Part shown: positions 1 to 5,298 of the stretch, in pieces
Layout of the letters: each line of letters begins with the position of its first letter
How positions within the stretch are numbered: the stretch's first letter is position 1
DNA from: Taibaiella sp.
Lineage (GTDB): Bacteria > Bacteroidota > Bacteroidia > Chitinophagales > Chitinophagaceae
DNA: 7,334 nt
NCBI GenBank assembly: GCA_019454705.1
Contig: JACFNS010000121.1
Location: forward strand, 1-7,334
Direction of reading: 5' to 3'
Made by a program: the position numbers and the translations under genes
The notes under the pieces: model-generated
What the model was told of the DNA's origin: nothing
Seen by the model: the letters and a program-made list of their open reading frames with translations, nothing else
Database searches by the model: none

Positions 1-1045
1 CCGCGGTAATGATACCCATTACTTTCTGCGCATCGTTACCACCATGGCCTATGCTGAATACTGCGGAAGAAACCAGCTGCATACGTTTGAACCATACCTG
101 CGATTTGGCTACGTTCAGGCTGCTGAGGAAGAGGGTAAACACGCTCACTACCAGCAATACCAGCGCCATGAGCAACCATTTGAAATTGTGCCCGTAAAAC
201 ACGCCCAGCCAAAACCTGTTTTTGTAGCCCATCTCATACACCGACTGTACTACTATGGGTTCATCCTTGCGGACGATATGTAACGTAATAGGTTCGCCAT
301 TATGAAAGTTGTCAAAGGCGTTGCCCAGTTCTTTCGATTCGTTTACGGGAATGTCTCCAACAGCAGTTATCACATCACCTTTTTTTACCTTCGTATTAAA
401 GGCGGGCGATTTGAAACCCACATCCTCAATACCCACGCCTCTTGTAATATTTTCAGTAGTGGTTTTCAATCCCAGTAGTTTGGGCGTCTCCGTCACCAGC
501 ACATTGGATAAAACAATACCCATAGCCACAATCACACCTATCGATACAAGCTTCGGCGCCATGCCTTTCCTGAACGAATTGATAAACCACAGGGAGATGA
601 TAAATGCCATGAGTAAACCCACCATCGGTGCCAGCACTATGAAACTTACGGTTTTGATTACAGGCTCGGGGTTAACCGAGTTGAAACCAGCGTGCGCGAT
701 AGCCGCTCCGGCAAAACCACCTATCAGCGTATGCGAAGAACTGGAAGGGATACCATACCACCATGTCAACAGGTTCCAGGATATGGCGGCCAACAGCCCA
801 GATATAATTACCGGCAGCGTAATGAATTCTTCTTTTACAGTCTTGGCTATGGTATGCGCCACACCATGGTCTTTAAAAATGAAAAAGGCCACGAAGTTGA
901 AGAACGCGGCCCATGCCACCGCCTGGAATGGCGTGAGCACTTTGGTTGACACCACTGTCGCTATCGAGTTGGCAGCATCATGAAACCCATTGATATAATC
1001 AAATATGAGTGCAAGTGCTATTATTACTATCAGAAAGACTGTCAT
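1..1045 (-). CDS. pit: PiT-family inorganic phosphate transporter with inserted PDZ-like domain (C-terminus cut by window edge)
   Basis: Inner-membrane low-affinity phosphate:cation symporter of the PiT family. The 348 visible residues include the first half signature (NGFHDAANSIAT, 19-30), the GIPSSSSHTLIG motif (98-109) and the second half signature (GHGGNDAQKVMGI, 333-345), so identity is firm. Hydrophobic segments lie near 2-16, 34-56, 73-96, 108-121, 134-155, 169-188 and 283-305. Between the last two is a soluble stretch (about 195-275) that reads as a PDZ fold: a KSPAFNTKVKKGDVITAVGD core (212-231), then PVNESKELGNAF and a GEPITLHIVRKDE strand. This insert is unusual for PiT proteins, where the two halves are normally joined directly here. 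The ATG at 1045 gives the usual PiT N-terminus, 28 bases after the DUF47 stop, so the two genes are probably co-transcribed. The stop codon lies outside the window. Confidence 0.93.
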   Translation of the reverse strand, partial: MTVFLIVIIALALIFDYINGFHDAANSIATVVSTKVLTPFQAVAWAAFFNFVAFFIFKDHGVAHTIAKTVKEEFITLPVIISGLLAAISWNLLTWWYGIPSSSSHTLIGGFAGAAIAHAGFNSVNPEPVIKTVSFIVLAPMVGLLMAFIISLWFINSFRKGMAPKLVSIGVIVAMGIVLSNVLVTETPKLLGLKTTTENITRGVGIEDVGFKSPAFNTKVKKGDVITAVGDIPVNESKELGNAFDNFHNGEPITLHIVRKDEPIVVQSVYEMGYKNRFWLGVFYGHNFKWLLMALVLLVVSVFTLFLSSLNVAKSQVWFKRMQLVSSAVFSIGHGGNDAQKVMGIITA

Positions 1046-1073
1046 AACAATGGTTCGTCTGTTGTGTTTTTAC

Positions 1074-1721
1074 CTATGCGTATTTGATAATGATGGATTC
1101 GATAACGTTGGCGGCGTCCTCACATTTATCGGTCACTATTTCCAGCATCTGGTACAGGTCTTTCATTTTGATGATTTCCACAGGCGGTATGTTGGATGAG
1201 AACAGGCGCAGCATACCGTTGTCCAGCAGGTCGTCACCCTCATTCTCCAGGCTATTGATATGCACGCATACTTCCGTAATGGCACGCAGGTCGCGCATAT
1301 TGCGCAGCTCAAATATGCCTTTATGTAATGCAGTTACCGCCTTGGATATAATATTGGCGAATTCAACCGTCGTAGCGTCGATGTCCTCTATATTATAGTT
1401 CATCATACGCTTGGCGGCACCCCAGGTATAGTCGGCTATATCGTCCAACGCAGTAGCCAGGTAGTGTATATCCTCCCTGTCAAATGGCGTAATGAAGTTA
1501 CTGCCCAGCTCTATGAATATCTTATGGGTTACCTCATCGTTCTTATGCTCCCAGTCTTCCAGCCCTTTCAGCAGCTCACGCCTCTTAGTAATGTCTTTTT
1601 CATTTATAGCCGTCATAAACAGGCCCGACATCTCCTTCAGGTTGTTGGCTACTTCTTCAAACAGGGTATAAAACACCTTGTCTTTGGGCATGAACATCTT
1701 AACAAAAGAACCTAATCCCAT
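1074..1721 (-). CDS. DUF47 / PhoU-like Pit accessory protein
   Basis: A 215-residue, all-helical soluble protein of the DUF47 (YkaA/TIGR00153) family, related to PhoU and usually encoded next to pit. Family features seen: the N-terminal MFMPKDKVFYTLFEEVANN; EHKNDEVTH (58-66) leading to FITPFDREDIHYL (76-88); LDDIADY (92-98); and a second acidic set, INSLENEGDDLL (155-166) and KCEDAANVIESI (199-210). These two E/D-rich helices correspond to the metal-binding helices of PhoU-like proteins. Full length for the family. It lies 28 bases upstream of pit on the same strand and has its own promoter. Genetics in other bacteria suggest that DUF47 proteins assist or control the adjacent Pit transporter; the exact mechanism is not known to me. 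Confidence 0.92.
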   Translation of the reverse strand: MGLGSFVKMFMPKDKVFYTLFEEVANNLKEMSGLFMTAINEKDITKRRELLKGLEDWEHKNDEVTHKIFIELGSNFITPFDREDIHYLATALDDIADYTWGAAKRMMNYNIEDIDATTVEFANIISKAVTALHKGIFELRNMRDLRAITEVCVHINSLENEGDDLLDNGMLRLFSSNIPPVEIIKMKDLYQMLEIVTDKCEDAANVIESIIIKYA

Positions 1722-1753
1722 ATTATTTAGTTTTTGTGCGATAAAACACGGCG

Positions 1754-1785
1754 CAAAAGTATTTTAGTTATTCAGGCTGAACTAA
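1754..1785 (-). promoter_or_regulatory. Bacteroidota-type promoter of the DUF47-pit operon
   Basis: Reading the minus strand, a perfect -7 box TACTTTTG (TANNTTTG) lies at 1754-1761. A -33-like TTAG lies at 1782-1785, exactly 20 bases upstream (consensus TTTG, 19-21 bases). Transcription would start near 1747, giving a leader of about 25 bases before the ATG at 1721. No Shine-Dalgarno sequence is visible, as expected for this phylum. The -33 box overlaps the perfect palindrome TAACCGGTTA (1783-1792). Confidence 0.6.
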
Positions 1786-1793
1786 CCGGTTAC

Positions 1794-1820
1794 CTAAACT
1801 TAATAATTTGGTAACCTTGG
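1794..1820 (-). promoter_or_regulatory. Candidate Pho-box-like activator site, copy 1 (DUF47-pit promoter)
   Basis: On the minus strand this 27-base block begins CCAAGGTTACCAAATTATTA and ends AGTTTAG. It matches a block upstream of the porin gene at 23 of 27 positions and lies the same 32 bases upstream of the -7 box. Two conserved TTA triplets sit 11 bases apart, the repeat period typical of OmpR/PhoB-type response regulators. The block would lie around -47 to -73. That a PhoB-like regulator binds here is inference from the phosphate genes it precedes. Confidence 0.55.
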
Positions 1821-1891
1821 GCTGCCTTATATATTACAATTACTTTATACCGGGTTCGCTATTTGTTTATATTTATTTACAAAAGTAATAT

Positions 1892-3142
1892 TTACCTGAA
1901 GTTAAGTTGTGCCTGTATCCTTAATAAATTTCCCTGCTGGAAATTGTTCCGCTTGGTAAAATCCTCATACCTCCTTGACGATATAGTGTACATCACCACC
2001 AGTTCAAAGGCTTCTATCGGTTCCCATTCCACGCCCAGCTCCAGTTCGTTCACTTTATAGCTGCGTGCATCCAGCTCGTGTTTCTTGCCACCTTCATAGT
2101 ATTGTATGCGGGTAAAAGGATATATCAGCATATTCCCGGCATGTATCATATAGCTCAATGTTGCATATCCACCGCCCAGGTTCTGTACTTCGATGCTGTC
2201 GGTAGCTTTATTAAACTCGGGGCCACGGCCTATATTATATTCAGCCTGTATACCAAAGGGGCGGGGGTATAATATGAACGAAGCCGCTACGCGCTGGTCG
2301 ATATAGTTCATATCTTCCTGGTACTTCACGCCTTTGCTCAGGTTGTTTTTCGGCATTTCGTACTGACCGGTATAGGCTTGTATACCCGGCTCTATTATCT
2401 GGTTGCCTATCACAAAGGGGTAGCTTAAACGCGCCACATAGTGCGGATCGTTGTTCAGTTCAGGACTGTTGGCTGTCTGGCCGGCGTAAGCACCTATACC
2501 AAATACACCATAGTCGCCCGAACCTTTGAAACCATCATTTACCAGCATGCTGAAACGCTCCCTGACTTTCTTAGGCGCCCAATAGAAGAATACACCAATA
2601 TCACGTTCATTTTTTAATGCGCTGTTGGTACCATCGGCACGGTCCAGCGGCAGGCGGTTCTGGCTCGATTGCAGGTTTTCAAAACCAAAAGGCACTTTAC
2701 TCTGGCCAAACCTCAGCCTGAATTCATTGCGCTTATCCAGGCCTACATCAAAATAAGCATCCCTTATCTGTCCTATCTGCAAGTTATCGCCTACAGAGCT
2801 GGCAAAGTCGGGCTGTATATAGAAGTACACGCGGGGGTGTACCTGTCCGTAAAATATCACGCGTATGCGCCTGAAGAAGAATCCACCGTCTTTGCCCCAG
2901 CTCTTGTCGCATTGCTCGCAGCCCAGGTTGGGGTTAGTTTCCAGCAAGCGGTTGTAACGCATTTGCGCATAACCCCTGATATTGATTCTGTCGAACCATT
3001 TCTTTGCAGGCTTGGGCTGTTCGGTTTCCTGAGGTACATCAATTGTAGTGGGGGTGGGGGTGCCGCCCGGGTTTTGGGCTTGTACTGTTGTCGTTACCAG
3101 GCTAAGTGCAATTCCGAGAGTAATAATCTTTGCCGTTCGCAT
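1892..3142 (-). CDS. OprP/OprO-like phosphate-selective porin
   Basis: A 416-residue outer-membrane beta-barrel of the phosphate-selective porin O/P family (PF07396 type). A signal peptide is clear: MRTAK, a hydrophobic core IITLGIALSLVTTT, and probable cleavage after VQA (residue 22). A Pro/Thr-rich linker (25-47) follows, then the barrel. Characteristic stretches are the RRIRVIFYGQVHPRVYFYIQ strand pair (91-110), the DAYFDVGL..EFRLRFGQSKVPFGFENLQSS block (128-160), ALKNERDIGVFF (175-186) and a last strand ending LNFR. The alternating aromatic and polar pattern continues to the C-terminus. A CEQC pair at 75-78 lies in what is probably a surface loop. The gene lies directly upstream of the DUF47-pit operon on the same strand, with its own promoter. 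Substrate is inferred from family and neighbours; some members of this family pass other anions such as polyphosphate. Confidence 0.88.
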   Translation of the reverse strand: MRTAKIITLGIALSLVTTTVQAQNPGGTPTPTTIDVPQETEQPKPAKKWFDRINIRGYAQMRYNRLLETNPNLGCEQCDKSWGKDGGFFFRRIRVIFYGQVHPRVYFYIQPDFASSVGDNLQIGQIRDAYFDVGLDKRNEFRLRFGQSKVPFGFENLQSSQNRLPLDRADGTNSALKNERDIGVFFYWAPKKVRERFSMLVNDGFKGSGDYGVFGIGAYAGQTANSPELNNDPHYVARLSYPFVIGNQIIEPGIQAYTGQYEMPKNNLSKGVKYQEDMNYIDQRVAASFILYPRPFGIQAEYNIGRGPEFNKATDSIEVQNLGGGYATLSYMIHAGNMLIYPFTRIQYYEGGKKHELDARSYKVNELELGVEWEPIEAFELVVMYTISSRRYEDFTKRNNFQQGNLLRIQAQLNFR

Positions 3143-3158
3143 CTAAAAAATTTGCGTG

Positions 3159-3190
3159 CAAAGCTATATCGGTAACATTACCCTAACAAT
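3159..3190 (-). promoter_or_regulatory. Bacteroidota-type promoter of the porin gene
   Basis: On the minus strand a perfect -7 box TAGCTTTG lies at 3159-3166. An ATTG (-33-like) lies at 3187-3190, with 20 bases between. The start would be near 3152, with a leader of about 10 bases to the ATG at 3142. The spacer contains the palindrome GGTAATGTTACC (3171-3182 on this strand, two 5-base arms around 2 bases), a possible operator placed where a bound protein would affect polymerase directly. Confidence 0.6.
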
Positions 3191-3198
3191 ATAATAAG

Positions 3199-3225
3199 CC
3201 AAAGTTAATGATTTGGTAACATTGG
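3199..3225 (-). promoter_or_regulatory. Candidate Pho-box-like activator site, copy 2 (porin promoter)
   Basis: On the minus strand the block begins CCAATGTTACCAAATCATTA and ends ACTTTGG. It differs from the copy before the DUF47-pit promoter at only 4 of 27 positions and is placed identically, 32 bases upstream of the -7 box. The 32 bases between block and box are not conserved beyond a weak -33, so the block itself appears to be under selection. A shared phosphate-responsive regulator is the simplest explanation but is not shown by sequence alone. Confidence 0.55.
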
Positions 3226-3277
3226 AGTTAAAGCTGTTTTGTATGCATTTTAGCAACCAAAAACAAAGCTAACCCAT

Positions 3278-3301
3278 TGAGCATGATACATGTTATGCTC
3301 A
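3278..3301. terminator. Hairpin between the permease and porin genes, possible weak terminator
   Basis: TGAGCAT (3278-3284) is repeated inverted as ATGCTCA (3295-3301), a perfect 7-base stem around 10 bases. It lies 50 bases past the stop of the minus-strand permease. On that strand it is followed after a dozen bases by CTTTGTTTTTGG, so the T-tract is displaced. It may be a weak terminator or a protein-binding palindrome. Confidence 0.35.
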
Positions 3302-3351
3302 TGTAAAAATGTAATTGCGTGCAAATTTTCGTGTAGTGTACCCCGGTGTGC

Positions 3352-4401
3352 TTACCTCAATCTCACCCTTGGGTCTATCCTTGCATATAACAAATCGGTA
3401 AGCAGGTTGATGATGATGAACATAAAAGCAGTGAGCAGGACGGAACCCATCACCAGGGGAAAATCAAATTTATCTAATGCATCCACGGTTATCTTGCCAA
3501 TACCCTTCCAGCCGAATATATATTCGATAAAAAATGAACCTGCCAGCAGTTCCGCCAGCCAACCTGTCACGGCAGTTACAACAGGGTTTAACGCGTTGGG
3601 CAAGGCATGCCGCCACACCACTTGCGCAGTGGATAGCCCCTTGGCATAAGCGGTACGTATATAGTCCTGCGACAGTACATCGAGCATAGCGCTGCGGGTA
3701 AGCTGGGTGATAATAGCCAGGGGGCGAATACCCAGTGCAATAGCCGGCAGTATCAAATTTTGCACTGCCAGCCGTCGTCCGCCGAAGGCATCGTACTCCC
3801 AGAGGCTGCCCGTCATGTTCAGGCCTGTGATGTGGTGCAGCAGGTAGCCGAATACATAAGCAATAATCAATCCCGCAAAGAATGAGGGCATGGATATACC
3901 CGCTACGCTCGCCGCTATAGATGCTGTGTCCATCCAGGTATCTTTTTTCAATGCGGCCACTATGCCCAGCGCTATGCCGAATATGGTAGCAATGAGCATA
4001 GCGGACAGCGCCAGTATCAGCGTACCGGGCAAGGCATCAGCCAGTGTGGCAGTTACTTCCTTTTTGCTGCTGTAAGAACGCCCCAGGTAGGGCCACTTTA
4101 ATGCGAGACTCTTTTCGCCCATGGGTATGAGCTTTATAAAACTGTATTTCTCCTGCTCATCTATCCTATGATAGCCTATCGGGGAAATATCGTTGAGGTA
4201 TAAAATGTAACGTGTAAACAGCGGTTTGTCCAGGTTCATCTCCCGCCGGGCATTTTCAATAGAGGCTTTATCGGCACGCTGGCCCATCACCAGCCTCGCG
4301 GGGTCTCCCGGCAGTACATTGAAGAGGAAAAACACCAATGTAACTACGCCCCACAACACCAGCAGGCTATACCTGATACGTTTACTTAAAAAACGGAACA
4401 C
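3352..4401 (-). CDS. DppB/OppB-type ABC transporter permease
   Basis: A 349-residue inner-membrane permease of the dipeptide/oligopeptide/nickel ABC importer family (DppB/OppB class). Seen: N-terminal FRFLSKRIRYSLLVLWGVV leading into the first helix and the family motif VLPGDPARL (29-37); a periplasmic stretch of about 90 residues; helices near 127-150, 157-186, 213-235, 275-297 and 317-340; the ATPase-coupling EAA loop DYIRTAYAKGLSTAQVVWRH (246-265) followed by ALPNALNPV; and the family C-terminus RIDPRVRLR. Length is close to E. coli DppB. The start is GTG at 4401: no in-frame ATG lies between it and the upstream stop near 4438, and the N-terminus fits the family. No second permease, binding protein or ATPase lies nearby, so its partners must be encoded elsewhere. 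The substrate cannot be told from sequence. Confidence 0.9.
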   Translation of the reverse strand: MFRFLSKRIRYSLLVLWGVVTLVFFLFNVLPGDPARLVMGQRADKASIENARREMNLDKPLFTRYILYLNDISPIGYHRIDEQEKYSFIKLIPMGEKSLALKWPYLGRSYSSKKEVTATLADALPGTLILALSAMLIATIFGIALGIVAALKKDTWMDTASIAASVAGISMPSFFAGLIIAYVFGYLLHHITGLNMTGSLWEYDAFGGRRLAVQNLILPAIALGIRPLAIITQLTRSAMLDVLSQDYIRTAYAKGLSTAQVVWRHALPNALNPVVTAVTGWLAELLAGSFFIEYIFGWKGIGKITVDALDKFDFPLVMGSVLLTAFMFIIINLLTDLLYARIDPRVRLR

Positions 4402-4463
4402 GGTTAAAGATATACAAATGATGGAATCCCTTTGGCTCTAAAGTCAAACCGGATTATCGTAAT

Positions 4464-4493
4464 ATTGAAATCACTAATATTAAAATATCTTTG
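4464..4493 (+). promoter_or_regulatory. Bacteroidota-type promoter of the lipoprotein gene
   Basis: A perfect -7 box TATCTTTG lies at 4486-4493, with ATTG at 4464-4467, 18 bases upstream (slightly short of the usual 19-21). Transcription would start near 4500, about 34 bases before the ATG at 4534. The region is AT-rich, which raises the chance of a fortuitous match. Confidence 0.45.
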
Positions 4494-4533
4494 AAAAGTC
4501 TTATTGGTATATTGAAAATAAAATTAGGCTATT

Positions 4534-5082
4534 ATGAAATGGTATAAAATAATTATGTTGGCAACTACCCTAACACTAATTTCTTGTAATCCAAACCAAA
4601 CAGGAAATAAGCAAAGCGCCGAAAATGAGGTCTTGCTAACGCCGACCAATAAAATAGCCTATAGTAATAGAAGGGAAAATTTAAAGCTTTCGGTTACCGA
4701 CACTATAAGAAAATCCATTTCATATTTCTTTTCAAATCCGCGATTAAAAGATTCATTGGTATTGACTATCGAACCCGGTATGGTCAAAAATTCAAAGGCT
4801 AAATTAGAGATAATAACGGCAGGCAACAACGTTATTTACACACAAAATTTCGAGGCATTTTATTTTATAAAATGGATTTATGAACCTGATAGCATTCCTA
4901 CGACTGGAGGGCAAGATGCTTATGAAAGATACCTGGAAAATTATTGGCGGTCTATAACACCAGAACAGTACGAAGCATATTTTAGAAAGTCCGTTGAACA
5001 TTTCTTTGATGATATTTACCCCATAGAAGAAAATAAGCATAACAACATTAAGGTGTTGGAAAAGAATATTAGTGATGAATAA
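4534..5082 (+). CDS. Hypothetical lipoprotein, probably truncated by an in-frame stop
   Basis: A 182-residue exported lipoprotein: MKWYK, a hydrophobic stretch IIMLATTLTL, then a lipobox LISC with the lipidated Cys at 18. No run of acidic residues follows the Cys, so the surface-export signal of Bacteroidota is not apparent; a periplasm-facing anchor is more likely. The mature part starts with a polar linker. It then has a beta-like section (DSLVLTIEPGMVKNSKAKLE, 73-92; NNVIYTQNFEAFYFIKWIY, 98-116) and helical segments rich in Tyr, Phe and Glu (128-161). I recognise no named domain; it resembles uncharacterised Bacteroidota lipoproteins. Base composition is markedly AT-rich (about 35% GC in sampled lines, against about half in the neighbours). 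The frame stays open for 44 codons after the TAA, so the intact gene may have encoded about 227 residues. It is the only complete plus-strand gene in the window. Confidence 0.7.
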   Translation: MKWYKIIMLATTLTLISCNPNQTGNKQSAENEVLLTPTNKIAYSNRRENLKLSVTDTIRKSISYFFSNPRLKDSLVLTIEPGMVKNSKAKLEIITAGNNVIYTQNFEAFYFIKWIYEPDSIPTTGGQDAYERYLENYWRSITPEQYEAYFRKSVEHFFDDIYPIEENKHNNIKVLEKNISDE

Positions 5083-5217
5083 TTTTTGAATGAAATTTTA
5101 GCTGACTCAACGATAAAATTAATAGCCATTACGTGTTTTGACTGTGACGAGGGTGAAGCGATAATTGGGTACTCCAGAAAACAAGATAGAGTAGTAACAC
5201 TTGTAGAACATGATTAA
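5083..5217 (+). pseudogene. In-frame continuation of the lipoprotein gene after its TAA (putative lost C-terminus)
   Basis: Directly after TAA (5080-5082) the same frame runs open for 44 codons to the TAA at 5215-5217. It encodes FLNEILADSTIKLIAITCFD, followed by CDEGEAIIGYSRKQDRVV and TLVEHD. The translation has alternating hydrophobic strands and a plausible GYSRKQDRVV ending, unlike random AT-rich DNA. A single G-to-T change (GAA to TAA) would explain the interruption. Alternatives are a sequencing error, stop readthrough, or chance. It has no ATG start of its own in this frame; the earliest alternative start is a TTG at 5086. Confidence 0.5.
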
Positions 5218-5248
5218 TTACAGGTGTAACACCAACTAGAAATAATGA

Positions 5249-5290
5249 AATAGTAGAATGCCCCACCTTGCTGCAGGACATTTTACTATT
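5249..5290. terminator. Long hairpin between convergent genes, likely bidirectional terminator
   Basis: AATAGTAGAATGCCC (5249-5263) pairs with GGACATTTTACTATT (5276-5290): 13 Watson-Crick pairs, one G-T and one C-A mismatch, closing a 12-base loop. It lies just downstream of the stops of both converging genes (5217 on plus, 5299 on minus). The flanks are A/T-rich but lack a clean run of T, so termination efficiency is uncertain. Confidence 0.55.
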
Positions 5291-5298
5291 CTGTTAGT

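Noticed and set aside
309..983. A long plus-strand open frame of 224 codons
   Set aside because: It is antisense to the PiT gene, whose minus-strand frame shows both family signatures; the plus-strand translation has no recognisable pattern.
1880..1887. A second perfect TACTTTTG on the minus strand just past the porin stop
   Set aside because: No TTTG-like -33 box lies at the right distance, and the better-placed box at 1754-1761 has both a -33 and the shared upstream block.
2669..3175. A plus-strand open frame of 168 codons
   Set aside because: It is antisense to the porin coding sequence and runs through its signal-peptide region and promoter; no family features.
4405..4412. TATCTTTA on the minus strand just upstream of the permease start as a -7 box
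   Set aside because: It deviates from TANNTTTG, has no -33 at the right spacing, and lies so close to the GTG that the transcript would start within the coding sequence.
5083..5298. A separate small gene after the lipoprotein stop
   Set aside because: The only sizeable open stretch lacks an ATG and is in the same frame as the lipoprotein gene, so a broken C-terminus is the simpler reading.
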